This document shows positions 35,201 through 46,302 of a stretch of 64,000 nt of DNA, piece by piece. Every line of letters starts with the position of its first letter. Position 1 is the first letter of the stretch. The stretch covers positions 42,456,972 through 42,520,971 of the forward strand of contig NC_053047.1 of NCBI RefSeq assembly GCF_003473485.1, in the 5' to 3' direction. Below the pieces are notes generated by a model. That model made no database searches. It saw nothing but the letters and a program-made list of their open reading frames with translations, and was not told the origin of the DNA. The position numbers were made by a program, and so were the translations under genes. This stretch comes from Medicago truncatula (lineage: Eukaryota; Streptophyta; Magnoliopsida; Fabales; Fabaceae).

Positions 35201-35386
35201 AAAGTGAGACAAGAATGAAGATGCTCCAAAGCCTAATAACATGCGTCGAGGAGCATTCTTAAATGTCTTGTTTAATAGAGAACATGAAGAGGAACCAACA
35301 ACATTAACAGTACGAGGATGTGGTGTACTCGCACAATAACAGGACATAACTGGTAACCTTAGTCCAACAAAATTGGTCATCTTCAC
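32297..35386 (-). CDS. Plastid-targeted SAM-dependent methyltransferase-like protein
   Basis: Eight exons, 35123..35386, 34702..34769, 34151..34298, 33981..34061, 33623..33709, 33248..33333, 32944..33064 and 32297..32374, sum to 933 bases (310 residues) with phases matching at every join. The first ~55 residues are Ser/Arg-rich and acid-poor (chloroplast transit-like, then RRMLLGFGASSFLSH). The core keeps the class I methyltransferase order: ILDMCSSWVSHFPPG (motif I position), VVGLGLNEEEL, TVQDLN, FEDNSFDVITNVVSVDYL (motif IV region) and EMNRILKPGGLAIMSFSNR. The glycine-rich motif I is absent (CSSW instead of GxGxG), so SAM binding must be atypical or lost. The substrate is unknown. Intron 7 uses a GC donor. 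Intron 2 holds two MITEs. The upstream in-frame ATG of the start pair (MKM) is used. Confidence 0.88.
34326..34395. repeat. Terminal fragment of the AGAAATGCTAGCAACACTC MITE
   Basis: AGAGAAATGCTAGCAACACTC is split here as AGAGAAATGC and TAGCAACACTC; CTTATTGGTTTAAATCATTG follows. It matches the ends of the element at 57425-57613. Only about 70 bases are present, inside intron 2 of the methyltransferase gene. Confidence 0.7.
34431..34679. mobile_element. TGTTTGGATT-family MITE in methyltransferase intron 2
   Basis: Ends TCCTGTTTGGATTGACTTA and (complement) GGCCATGTTTGGATAAAC are inverted. The body has ATGACATTGTTCATAAG and AAGCGCTTATCATGATAAGC, the same order as the copy at 62411-62682. Confidence 0.75.
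34853..34990. repeat. GTGTCGGACAC-type repeat in methyltransferase intron 1
   Basis: ATGAAGCACTCACACTTC, GTAATTACATTCAATTATG and GGACATGTCAGTGTCGTGTC follow the family order. A second partial copy in the opposite sense runs about 35020-35110 (GTCCATATCGATAATAATTT, AATATAATTCCATGCATC) up to the exon 1 border. Confidence 0.65.
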
Positions 35387-35814
35387 TCAGCAAGACATGA
35401 TGATGATGATGATGATACTACTGTTACCTTGTTTTGCTACCTACAAAATCTAGTCTAGTCTATCTAGGAACATAGTAATACTGTCACCGTTGGATTTTCC
35501 TTAGACAAGGATCATTCATGAGTGAGTTTGTGATTTACATGCATATTACGTGGCTTCTTATCCTCTTTCCATCTCATTGTTGTTTAATTTCCAATTCCAT
35601 ACATATATTGCTATTTTCACCCCTCACTTTTCCTAATCATTAATAGAGTAACACAAATAGCATCCATTTTAACGTATTCTTTCTCAAATTTACTTTTTCA
35701 TTAGATAAAACATATATGGGTCTTACCACTTGTAGATTCATTTTCAAAATGGTCGAACTCACAAGCATTTTATGGTGACTGTTAGAAGAAGTCTTTAAAA
35801 TAAGTGTTGATAAT
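35387..35814. other. Promoter-side intergenic region of the methyltransferase gene
   Basis: A (GAT)n tract (GATGATGATGATGATGAT) lies at about 35399-35416, just upstream of the start codon on the minus strand. The rest is AT-rich with no gene. Confidence 0.5.
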
Positions 35815-35977
35815 ATTACTTCATTTAGTCCCCGTGAGCATAACTCAGTTGGTAGGGACATGCGTTATTATACGCAAGGGTTGGGGTTCAAACCGGACAC
35901 CCCACTTATTCACCTTAAAAAATGTCAACTCTAACTACTAGGTTACCTGACAAAAACAAAAAACATTACTTCATTTA
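35815..35977 (+). mobile_element. tRNA-derived SINE with perfect 13-bp target duplication
   Basis: Direct repeats ATTACTTCATTTA lie at 35815-35827 and 35965-35977 and enclose a 137-bp body. The body begins CCCGTGAGCATAACTCAG, has an A box in AGCATAACTCAGTTGG and a B box in GGGGTTCAAACCGG, then GACACCCCACTTATTCACC, and ends in an A-rich tail. The intact duplication implies a fairly recent insertion. The structure is tRNA-like but is not a tRNA gene: no cloverleaf completes. Confidence 0.88.
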
Positions 35978-36225
35978 AATATTGGATCTCTATAGATTTC
36001 TTACATTGCTCAAAAGTTTTTTGAATTTATGGATTGTACATTTCGATCCCATAAAATCTATCAGAAATTATGACGCGATCGTTATTTTTTGAATTGGAGC
36101 GTAATTTTAAATCGACTTATTTTAGAGGGTTGAACAACTTTAAAGACTTGTAGAGCTCACACAATGTTGAGAGGAGCAGCGGGGTCCTGATCAGTTATCA
36201 CAAATTCTAATATATTTATTTTTTT

Positions 36226-36352
36226 TGTCAAGTAGTCTAGCGGCTAGATAAATTTACCTTAATGGTGAATATGTGGGGTGTCCGGGGGTCGAACCCCAAC
36301 CCTTGCATATAATATCTATCATCCTTTACCAAATGAGCTATACTGACGGGAC
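36226..36352 (-). mobile_element. tRNA-derived SINE, opposite orientation, same family
   Basis: The minus strand begins GTCCCGTCAGTATAGCTCA, then ATATGCAAGGGTTGGGG, B box GGTTCGACCCCCGG, GACACCCCACATATTCACC and a GCCGCTAGACTACTTGAC end. It is more diverged than the copy at 35828. Flanks AATTCYAA may be a decayed duplication. Confidence 0.8.
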
Positions 36353-36359
36353 AATTCCA

Positions 36360-37419
36360 ACTTTATTTTACCACCACAAAACAAGTTCTACTCGCAGTGG
36401 CGGATCTTGAGTTTTTTTTTTCGGGGGTGCCAAATATTTGAAGAATATATATTAAACAGTTTCAAAAAATGTTCAATATTGTTAACTGGTGTGGTGGTAA
36501 AATTGCTTGTTTGATACTTGGGGGATGCTAGTTCGATACCCACCAGGACATTGTTTCTTGTTACCATCAAATCAAGTATGAGTGAACTAGTGGATGTGGT
36601 GATTATTGTGGGTGATTAGGTAAGGTGGATCTATCCGGATGTAACATTTTAGGTAAATATCTCTTTTCGTCCTTGTAATATTAGTGAATTTCGGTTTTAA
36701 TCCCTGTAAAAAAAAAATTATGTCCCTGTAATTTCAGATTCTTCTGTTTTTGGTCTCTCATTACTTCGATTCTCCCCCATTCCACTTCTTTACAAACCTA
36801 TTTTTTAATTTTTTTTTTTTTTTTAACGAAAGAAAACTATCCGTCGGCAGGCACCGCTTATCTTTTGCCATGATGAATTGAGAAAGATAATATACACTTA
36901 TCTTTTTTAGTAACACACGTAACAACATCATTAAAGATAAAAATAACAAACATAATTTGTTCTCTTTTTTTTTTTTTACGTAATTTTTATATATATTTTA
37001 AACCCCTTCAAGTTCTACAATCATAATTTCTTCTCAAAATTATTTACAGTATTTACAAACTGCAGCGCACAGATAAAATAACCAGATAACTTTTTCATAG
37101 TTGTTTTGCTTCTTCTTCCTTGCATGTTTTTTTATCATTTTTTCTTCCTTTTCTTCATACTGTCATCTTCCAATTTGTTCCTCATCTTTTCACTAACCAT
37201 TAATAATTTCATCTTCAACTTGTCTTGCTTCCATCTTTAATTCATAATTATTTATTTTTACTTCCTTGCAATAGTTTTTTTCTTCAAGATGACCTATCAA
37301 TTTAGTAATTTTTGTGTTCATCTTTTTTTTTTTATTAATGTTATTTGACAATATTAAAGTTTTTTTTTTATTCTTATGAAAGTAAATAATATGATTTCCA
37401 TATTAAATAATTCCACAGG
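36360..37419. other. Intergenic region with further repeat debris
   Basis: Bases 36480-36560 hold another tRNA-like fragment (GGTGGTAAAATTGC with CTAGTTCGATACCCACC). Bases 36650-36760 hold alternating TCCTTGTAAT / GGTTTTAATCCCTG motifs like the ends of a common legume MITE. Poly-T tracts follow. No gene. Confidence 0.45.
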
Positions 37420-38747
37420 ATGTCTACTTCCAGTTCTAATGGTAATACCTCAGGGTCATATGGCGATAATTCATGTGATAACATTCATTTGTCTCGATGT
37501 AAAAGGAAAAGAAAGGTATCGTTGTTGATGACAATGCAAGCAACATATTAGTTTTTAAAGCGTGTAGTGAAGAATCCATGCAGAACTTCTGCATTGTCAA
37601 GACATAATTGGATTCAAGAGATTCTTCATGGAAATGATAATCGTTGTTTGAGCAGTTGAGAATGATAAAACCAGTCTTCCTAAAGTTGTGCAATGTTTTG
37701 GAACGAAATTATGGACTAAAAAAAAAAGGGCATGATCATTCATGAACAGGTCGATCTTTTCTTATATATGTTAGGTCAACCAGCTTCAGTTCGTAACACA
37801 CAAGAGAGACTTCAACATTCTGGAGAAACCATTTCTAGACAATTCCATAGTGTCCTAAAAGCAATAATTGCCCTTTCTAGAGATATCACATCGCCTGCTG
37901 ATCCTACATTTAAAGATGTTCCTCATCAAATTAAGAATGATGACCGATATTATCCCTATTTTAAGGATTGTCTTGGTGTTATAGATGGCACACATGTGAA
38001 AATAATTGTACCCAGTGAACATCAAATTCCTTACACTTGTTGAAAAGGGTTTACATAAACTAATGTCATGGCTGTTGTGATTTCAATATGTGTTTCACAT
38101 TTGTGCTTACAGGATGGGAGGGTTCTGAACATGATACTAGGATCTTCATGGATGCATTACGCACACCGAGATTGCATTTTCCGCATCCTCCTTCAGGTAA
38201 TTAGTGACTTGTATTTTTTATTAAATGTTACAATAACGTGACTCTTCGGGATATAAATATTTTTTATATTGTCTTTACAAGAAAATATTATCTTGTTGAT
38301 GTTGGTTATCCTATCTTTATGGGCTACATGGGTCCCTACAAAACCACTAGGTATCATCTCCCTCATTTCAGATTGGGGCCTAGAGCTAGAGGAAGAAATG
38401 AAGTGTTTAATTACATGCGCTCTAGTCTTTGAAGCACAGTTGAACGATCATTTGGATGTTGCAAAGCTAAGTGGAAAATTTTAGGAAGCATGCCTCCTTT
38501 TTCATTGGATACTACAAATAAAATCATTGTTGCTTGTATGACATTGCACAACTTCATAAGAAGTAACGACAAATATGATGCAGAATTTCATATGTTTGAT
38601 GAACATGTTGTGTTAGAGGATAATGTTGAAGCACAAGATAGTAGAGCTCAAGATATCACTTGGGAAGAGCCAAAACAAGGGAGCATTAAACAAATGGAGC
38701 GAGTAAGAAATACCAATATTAGAGATTGGATGCCTAGAAATATGTAG
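37420..38747 (+). pseudogene. PIF/Harbinger transposase (ALP1-like) pseudogene
   Basis: From ATG 37420 the three frames together give a nearly full DDE transposase, but stops and frameshifts break it several times. Recognisable blocks, in order: RMIKPVFLKLCNVLERNYGL, EQVDLFLYMLG, ERLQHSGETISRQF, CLGVIDGTHVK (first catalytic Asp), WEGSEHDTRIFMDALRTP (second Asp), YYLVDVGYP and STVERSFGCCKAKWKIL (catalytic Glu). A TAG stops the first frame near 37549, the frame shifts around 37730 and 38040-38230, and TGA stands in place of an arginine-type codon just before STVERSFG. The last 85 codons (38490-38747) are open. Related host proteins lack transposase activity, but the damage here says dead transposon. 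Terminal repeats were not identified. Confidence 0.88.
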
Positions 38748-40702
38748 GTTTATTTATTTTATTTTTGTTTTTAACAATTATTTATAAAGATTTTTTCAAC
38801 AATGGTGTAAGACTATTAAACTTTTACATAGGTTTTGATTATTTCTTACTTTTATATTATATTATTATACTTTTTTTTTTGAAAGAAAATTTATATTATA
38901 TTATTATACTTGTGTATGGTGATGTTTAGACTATTTATTTACACCTCTATATTAATTTTGTCTTGTACGAATATTGATAATGTTTTTTTAACGACGAATA
39001 TTATTTATAATTAATATATCATAATATTGTTTTTTACATCACTGTCAAAAAAATCTTGATAATCGTGGTTTGATTCTTTGATTTTTTTTATGTTAAATTA
39101 AAAATATTTAAAAATTCTGTAATTGCTTATGCAATGTCACGTCCAAACACTTCAATTTATGTAAGTACTTTTTAGTGTACGTATCAAAACATAAAGAGCT
39201 TATGGTGTAAGCTCTAATGTTATAAGCTCTAATGCTATAAGCATCTATATAAGTTGTTTATCCAAACGGGGCCATAATAATAAAATCTTAGTTACAAGTG
39301 TTACTTTAGTGTATATAGCAATTTTGTTACTTATGCACCGCCAAAGATAATTATAATTAAAATATATGTTTTGAAAAAGTGGATCCAGAGAGAATCGAAG
39401 GAGGTCACATAAATTCATTAGCTCCTTGTTAAGCCGGAGGGTAAGCTGAAAATTTAGGCTTATTGAAATATGGCATAAACAGCTTATGAAACTATGATAA
39501 GCTATTTTTATTTATTTACCCAAACACCTTTAAAAAGGCTTATGGGAGGAGATAAACCCACATAAGCTCAAAATAAGTCAATCCAAACGGAACCATGTAG
39601 TAATACTATATATCATAACAGAAGTGCTATATGATACGAAACAATATTAACAACAGAAGTGCTATATGATACGAAACAATATAACTAAACTTAAATTTTT
39701 CGCTACAAAAGATTTAGTTATTATATTTATAATTATAAATAATAGAAAATACGGTTTTTTACTTTCAAAAGACAAGCCAAGAAAGACATAAACCAAAATG
39801 TAATAATGAGTGTAATATATAAGCCATGATTTCCAATTATTTGAAACGCAGAGATTAAAATGGCATCGCTTGACCAAAAAAAAAAAAAATGGCAAAAGCC
39901 GTTTTGCACGTTCGTGGAATTTCGTTGCACAGCCTTCGCAACAATAATCATTATCCATTAAAGAAACAGTGTTGTAACAAACAAACAAACAATCCACAAT
40001 TATATGCCATCTTATATAATATAATCATAACAAAACACACATCTATTATTTTTACCTTTTATCATTAGCATCTTCACATAGCATCGACATATAACCTTTT
40101 TTCACATCGCATCCTTTTCTGAAGTCGACCTGTTTCTTCTGCAACCGAACTATTTGAAAACCACACATCATGGTACGTGTTTTTACTCAATATCGTTTCT
40201 TTAATTATTTTATGTTTTTGTTGTTACTGTATGATTGTTTCTAGTAAAAATATGTATTTGATTTTACTTTTGTATCAGAGCGATTAAGAAAACATAACAA
40301 GAGTATGAGTGAGAGTTGTTCTAAAATAATTGTACAAATATCTTGTATCGTTTTCATTGAAATACTTTTTTATGAACCAATCACTAAAGAAAACAAATTG
40401 TTTTACCATGAGTGAAGTGAAGGTCAAACTTTTGAAAAAAAATTATTTCTATCTTTACTATTTGGCGACTTTTGTTTATCTATGAGAGATTGATGATTAA
40501 AATAACTTGCTTAGATTAGAGAGACTGATTTGGTAAGAGAAAGATATAAATATTGAAAGTTATCAAAGATAAACGATAGTTATCTCAATAGGTTCCATGC
40601 ATGTTGTGATATTTTTAGGATAAAAAATATTTATCTGCTACCATAAAATTGTTTATTCTAAAATTATATTTGTTTTTGCTTCATTATGTTTAATTTTTTT
40701 TT
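38748..40702. other. AT-rich intergenic region with MITE fragments
   Basis: Fragments of the TGTTTGGAT family lie at about 39190-39272 and 39470-39597 (CCAAACGGGGCC; AATCCAAACGGAACC). ACAGAAGTGCTATATGATAC is tandemly duplicated at about 39619 and 39653. No gene. An A-rich/T-rich pair near 39879 drives the minus-strand open frames there. Confidence 0.45.
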
Positions 40703-40705
40703 GTG

Positions 40706-41175
40706 CAATTGGTCAATTGGGTTCCACCTAACGAGAATCAAGTGGCTTTAAACGTTGATGAGAGTTATCTCGGAAGCTCTGGTAGGGCATGTTTTGGAGG
40801 TTTAATTCGAGATCACACCGGCTCATGGATTGTTGGAGTTAGTGGATACATTGATTGTGCTGACAGCCTAGAAGCTGAATTAAAAGGCATAGAGATTGGA
40901 CTAATGTTCGCTTGGGAACTTGGCTATCGAGACGTGAGTTGCAGAATTGATTGTTGACACGCTACACGTTTGATTCAAGACTCAACATCTCAATCTCATA
41001 AATATGTTGAGATAAAAGATAGTATCAAGGAGGTTATGTCTAGAGACTGGATTGTTTTCTCAGTGTGGACTCACAAAGAAAGCAACCAATGTGCGGACAT
41101 TTTGGCGAAATGGCAAGCATACCAATGTACGGATTATATGGCGAAAATGGGAGGAACCAATTATACTCTTTGTTA
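40706..41175 (+). pseudogene. RNase H-like (RVT_3) domain remnant
   Basis: Without an ATG, the frame reads NWVPPNENQVALNVDES, then FGGLIRDHTGSWIVG, EAELKGIEIGLMFAWELG and, after a TGA at about 40955, DWIVFSVWTHKESNQCADIL. This is the RNase H fold found at the ends of plant LINE-like retroelements and in many orphan 'putative ribonuclease H' genes. Asp in LNVD, Glu in AEL and the late Asp in CADIL stand where catalytic acids are expected. The stop, and the absence of any reverse-transcriptase part, indicate a decayed fragment. It ends TAA at 41173-41175. Confidence 0.7.
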
Positions 41176-42736
41176 ATTACTCTTATCTTTTTCAATAAAA
41201 CTAATTATTGTTATATATTTGAAAAATTAAAGTTTGTTTTTTCTCTGAAACAAAATTTGTTTATTGTTATCTTAAAAGTTAAATTTTTTTATTACCTATA
41301 ATAATGGTTTTATGAATAGTTAAAATTCTATAAATAAGATGAGTAATAATTGTTAAAAATTTCAAGTGTAAATACGTTACATTCTCAAGGTTAGACGTAA
41401 CGTGTAAATCATCAGTTAAGATGAAATGAAATAAATTTATTATCATATAATCCAAGTGTTTTAGGATATATATTTTTGCTTTAATTGTTATGTTCTTAGA
41501 ATAAAGGGTCTTGATAATACCAAAAACAAAGTAATATCTGGATAATGATTATTTTAACAAGATATCAAACATGTTGTATTGAATCATCTTAATAATGATA
41601 GATCAGTCTCTGAAATCTAATTCAAGTTAGAACCTTTTACTTTTGTTTTAAAGAGTTTAACGGAGAAATTCACGTACACACTTACTATAAAATGGAAAAT
41701 CTCAAGTAGGTTGCCGGTTGATAGATGTAGTTCATTCTAGAAGTAGGTTGTTAACCAAATAAAATTGTTCGGTCGTAGTACCCTCGCTCCGAGGGACTTT
41801 AGATAGGAAAAGACATTATAAAAACCATCCGAGAATCGTAGCGGCTACTTATATAACTATTATGTGATTATTCCATGTGTAACGGCCAACTCCGATCTCC
41901 CCGACGCCTAGGACGTTGTCTGGGCTAACCGGGCTCTTTTTTTATATTAAATATCTCTACATCTAACATTTGAGTAGTTCTTACACGATGACCTATAAAA
42001 TTGCTATTATTTATAACAAAAACGATAGATTGCTCCAATAAAAACAACAATGCTATTTGTTTATCATACCATATAATTGCGTGGAAAGATAGCAAGTAAG
42101 AGTCACAAGCATCCTTCTCTACCAATTAATTCCGAACACATCTGTATGACATTTTTCAATTATTGGGGATGAGGATGTGTCCCACAAAGTTTAGTTTATC
42201 ATTCACTCGACATATCTTTTTGTCGTGTGAGACAAAGATATGAGTCAAGAAGAAAGTGACATTTTAAATTTAATAGATTAAGATACATCATACATATACA
42301 TAATACATAATAATAATCATTAACAATTAGAAGTAGATCTTGCAATATACTACTGTATGAGAAAATGTACATGTAAAAATCTAGTAACTCTATCTAAAGT
42401 CTAGCTTAATAAGTAATTTCAAGATTGTTAATTATTTTTTTCATGTGCTCTCATTGAACGTAATCTTTTTCTTCTAGTACAATCCATTGAATGTAATTCA
42501 ATTTGGAGGGTATCAAATTCTAGTACACCTCTCAACAAAAAAAATCTAGTAAAATCCTTATCGTCTATTTGGTTAAATACGCTTCATAAAAAGTATGAGT
42601 TTAACCTTTTTATTAGATGAGCTGGACCAAACTATATTTTAAATATGTTAAGGTGTAAATCCCCATACCTGACTTGTTTACACTCCTACTCTTTATAGCT
42701 TGGATTTCTTCTCTTACACTTCTTAAATAAAATTTA
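41176..42736. other. Intergenic region with an unusual GC-richer patch
   Basis: Bases about 41765-41935 (CGAGGGACTTTAGATAGG; TCCCCGACGCCTAGGACG) differ from the AT-rich surroundings and look like a piece of a retrotransposon or a captured sequence, but no homology could be named. The remainder is featureless. Confidence 0.4.
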
Positions 42737-43186
42737 GGCTAAATTACCTTTTTGTTCCTCTAACTATTTAATTGGTATTGGATTGGTCCTCTAACTAAAA
42801 ATTGATTTATTTTGGTCCTCAAAGTTTCTCACTGTTATTACATTTAGTCTTTTCTGTTAGTTTTATTCAAATAAACGTTAGGGTTTGTGTTATGTGGGTC
42901 CTCTAACTTTATTTATTAGTATCATTTTGGTCATATGCCTTGTTAAAGTATTATGATTAAATAATGACTGATATTATTGGTAACTGTTATGATTCATATG
43001 TGTGTGTGAAACAGAAGGTCAGGTACCCACATAACACAAATCCTAACGTTTATTTGAATAAAACTAACAGAAAAGACTAAATGTAGTAACAGTGAGAAAC
43101 TTAGAGGACCGAAATAAATCAATTTTTAGTTAGAGGACCAATCTGATACCAATTAAATAGTTAGAGGACCAAAAAGTAATTAAGCC
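42737..43186. mobile_element. MITE with very long (~165-bp) terminal inverted repeats
   Basis: The left arm GGCTAAATTACCTTTTTGTT..GTTATGTGGGT pairs along about 165 bases with the right arm, ACCCACATAACACAAATCC..GTAATTAAGCC. Shared inner marks are AACGTTAGGGTTTGTG / CACAAATCCTAACGTT and CAGTGAGAAACTT. Only about 110 bases lie between the arms. TTTA abuts both ends and may be the target duplication, but this is not certain. No coding capacity. It ends about 150 bases upstream of the cytidine deaminase TATA box. Confidence 0.85.
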
Positions 43187-43335
43187 TTTAAATTTATTAG
43201 TTTGTCATGTTTATTTTTAAAAATTTAAAAGTTGAATATAATCAATAAAGCATAAATGTATGAAAAAAAAAAATCATTAAACAAATATCAAATTATTGGA
43301 TAATAATAGCTTGCATATCACCCCTTCATCCATTC

Positions 43336-43342
43336 TATAAAT
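43336..43342 (+). promoter_or_regulatory. TATA box of the cytidine deaminase gene
   Basis: TATAAAT lies 121 bases before the start ATG at 43457 and is followed by a CT-rich leader (CTCTTCCTCCTCCACTCC), as is common in plants. Confidence 0.55.
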
Positions 43343-43456
43343 TAGCATCTAAAACCATCATTTCTCTTCCTCCTCCACTCCTCATTTCTCTAAACACTCA
43401 CACACCATAACTCAAAATAGTTATAAAAAAGTGTGAAGAAGAGAAAGAAAATAAAA

Positions 43457-44353
43457 ATGGAAGAACCTAAATTCATAATAGAAGTATCAGAAGCAAAATC
43501 ATTAACCCAATCAACAAACCTAACCCTAACCCAACTCCTCCCCACCATTGTCAAATCATCCCAACCATTAGCCCGTGTCCCTATCTCCAAATTCCATGTT
43601 GCGGCCGTCGCAGTTGGAATCTCCGGTCGAATCTTCATCGGTGTCAATGTCGAATTCCCTAACCTTCCTTTTCACCATACCATCCATGCAGAACAATTTC
43701 TCTTAACAAACCTCTCCCATAACAAAGAAACTCAAATTCAATACCTTGCAGTCTCCGCTGCACCTTGTGGCCATTGCCGCCAGTTTCTTCAAGAAATTCG
43801 TGGCGCCGGAGATATTCCTCTCCTCATAACATCTGACTTGGAGAAAACTGCGAAAACTGAGTTTACATCTCTTTCTGAATTCCTTTCTCATCCTTTTGGT
43901 CCTCATGATCTTCTACCTAAACATGTTCCTCTACTCCTAGAGCCTCGTCATAATGATTTGTGTTTTATAGAAATAGAAGGTCCGATCACAAATTCAATAA
44001 AGCCACACCTGAAGGATGCAGCACTGAAAGCTGCGAATGAATCACATGCGCCGTACAGTGACTCACCTTCAGGTGTGGCTTTATTGGATTCACGTGGGAA
44101 TGTTTATAAAGGTAGTTATATGGAATCAGCAGCTTATAATCCTAGCATGGGACCGGTTCAGGCTGCTTTGGTGGCTTTTATTGTTGGCGCCAGGGACGGT
44201 GCAGCGGAGTATGGAGAATTGGTGGAAGCGGTTTTGGTGGAGAAAGAGGATGCAGTGGTGAAACAGGAGGATACGGCAAGGCTGTTGCTTAGGTCCATCG
44301 CACCTCAATGTAGCTTCAATGTGTTTCTTTGCAGTTCCAATAATAAAATCTAA
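43457..44353 (+). CDS. CDA1: Cytidine deaminase
   Basis: A single exon encodes 298 residues. The start is ATG 43457 (MEEPKFIIEVSEA) in good context; the frame runs eight codons further upstream but begins with GTG there. The enzyme turns cytidine and deoxycytidine into uridine and deoxyuridine in pyrimidine salvage. The catalytic site is visible as HAEQ (zinc His and proton-shuttle Glu) and PCGHCRQFLQE (two zinc Cys). The C-terminal half repeats the fold without the zinc site (HAPYSDSPSGVALLDSRGN, then YNPSMGPVQAALVAF), as in plant and E. coli-type dimeric enzymes. Length matches plant CDA1. It is intronless. The downstream flank is duplicated (see 44440 and 45535). Confidence 0.95.
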   Translation: MEEPKFIIEVSEAKSLTQSTNLTLTQLLPTIVKSSQPLARVPISKFHVAAVAVGISGRIFIGVNVEFPNLPFHHTIHAEQFLLTNLSHNKETQIQYLAVSAAPCGHCRQFLQEIRGAGDIPLLITSDLEKTAKTEFTSLSEFLSHPFGPHDLLPKHVPLLLEPRHNDLCFIEIEGPITNSIKPHLKDAALKAANESHAPYSDSPSGVALLDSRGNVYKGSYMESAAYNPSMGPVQAALVAFIVGARDGAAEYGELVEAVLVEKEDAVVKQEDTARLLLRSIAPQCSFNVFLCSSNNKI

Positions 44354-44439
44354 TTGATCTTGTTATTTAGATGGTGGGTCAAATCCACCATCTACATGGT
44401 AAAAACAACATAATGGAATCTATTTCCAACTAAAGGATG

Positions 44440-46035
44440 ATAGATCCATGTTCTTGTGAGCACAATCATGATAGTCCAGCTTAAAAGAAGGGTGGGGTGC
44501 CATTCTTTAAAAGATGATGTTTTTATCTTCTAGTATGGACATAAAAAATACGTGGCATTAGTACTTTTTGGACCACCTCTCTTTTTATCTCTTCTCACAC
44601 ACCAATTGGGTATCTTATGAAGAATGATTTGGTGAGGTTGAAGATTTTAATCTTTAGATATACATGCATTTGTTAAGCAAAAATTAATTCTATTATAAGA
44701 AAGCTTAGTGACAAATTCGTCCCATATGATTTGATATGTTAACTCATTCCCAAAAAAAGTTATGTTATTTTAACTCTATTTTTTTTCTAGATTATAAAAA
44801 AAAAATCTAGTTTATCACACATTAATAAATACTTCCTCTGATTTTTTTTTTTTTAATTAGAGACATACAATCTATAAAAGTTTTTTTTTTTTTTAAATAT
44901 ATTAATTCTTGAGATGCCACTTTGTCGAACCAACCTCTCAATCTGCTAATCGAAAAAAGGTAAAAAAAAAAAATGAATAAATAGGAAATTTGCTTTTAAT
45001 AAATTTTGATCTAAACACAAGCTTGTTGTCATTATACCAACAATTTCTTACATTGCTCTTAAAAATTTTGCTTTTAAAAAATGAATAAAAAGAAAATTAG
45101 TTTTTAAAAAATGAACCCTTTGCTCGCTCACCCCCAGCTCTATGGAACAATTCGTTGTTGTGATTCGGTTTTCTCCGGTGTTAGTTTCGGTAAAATAGTT
45201 TGACTTCTTAAAAAAAAAAAAAAAATATTGTGGTTGCACACCCCATCACCTCACCATTGTGCACCCCTTATAATCTAGCAGTCAAGGTAGCAGAGTACAA
45301 TTTCTTAGGAAAACTGCTATATACGAACTGAATAATACTTCATTTATTGATTGTATTGTATTGAATGAATTACAAGAGTGATAGGTTTGACACACTTTAT
45401 AGTTAACCAAAAATCACTGTAAACACTAATAAAATTCGATAAAATATAGAATGAAAATCTTAATCATTCAAACCTTATTAACAATCTAGATCATTAAGAC
45501 ATAGTAACAACAGTAGAATGAAATCTAGTTGGAAACCAAGAATGGATCCATTCTGTTCCTTGTCAGCACAATCATGTATGGTGCAAAACATGTTTGTCCA
45601 ACGTAAAAGAAGCATGGAGTGCCTTTCTTTAAATGCCTTTTTATGTTACTTTTGGGAAATAGTTGATATCAATGTCATCATGTTTAAAGTTGATGTTTTT
45701 ATCTTCTAGTATGTTACTTTTTGGACCATGTTTTGGGAAATAGTTGATATCAACGGATCATGACTTGTGTTGAGTTTAACGAAATCACAGTCAACATCTC
45801 GTGTTTTGTTGAAATTCTTAAGTTTAATTTTCTTAAAATCACGGTGACACTAAAACACAAACATCTAAGCACGCCACGGCGAAAGTGGAGCAAATGTGAA
45901 GGCAGATGTTAGTTCTTGAGATGTTGCTTCGTCGAACACCTCTCAACCCGAAAAATGGTAATACAAATAGAAGATCTATAAAACAAAATCTGCTTTTAAT
46001 AAATTTTGATGTAAACACAAGCTTGTTGAGTAAGC
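44440..46035 (+). repeat. Duplicated downstream flank of the cytidine deaminase gene
   Basis: Two blocks recur in order. GCACAATCATGATAG..TTAAAAGAAG..GATGTTTTTATCTTCTAGT at about 44460-44536 recurs at about 45560-45710, with an insertion. TTCTTGAGATGCCACTTTG..TGCTTTTAATAAATTTTGAT..ACACAAGCTTGTTG at about 44908-45029 recurs at about 45913-46028. The offset is about 1.0-1.1 kb. No second deaminase reading frame lies between them. Confidence 0.7.
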
Positions 46036-46302
46036 AACCAAAAAATGATGATATAAGGCAGACAAATAAACCACCAAAAATTGATAATTAAAAGCAGAAA
46101 CATAGTATATTATGCATTTCACAAAATTTCTTCACCAAATTTACACAAAGAAGGATTTAAGACCCTCAGTCTAACTAACTTGTACTGAGACTTATAACAT
46201 TTGTTTTTGTTTCTTCAACCATGCTTCTAATACTTTGCTTATATGCTATTAACATTTCCCTCCTTCTTTGTAAAGCAAAATTTCTTAAACTATTCTATGC
46301 AA

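Noticed and set aside
35828..35964. Possible tRNA gene
   Set aside because: A and B boxes are present, but the acceptor and anticodon arms do not close, and target duplications plus an A-rich tail show a SINE.
43518..43534. Telomere-like AACCTAACCCTAACCC
   Set aside because: It lies inside the cytidine deaminase coding sequence (codons for NLTLTQ); a coding coincidence, not an interstitial telomere.
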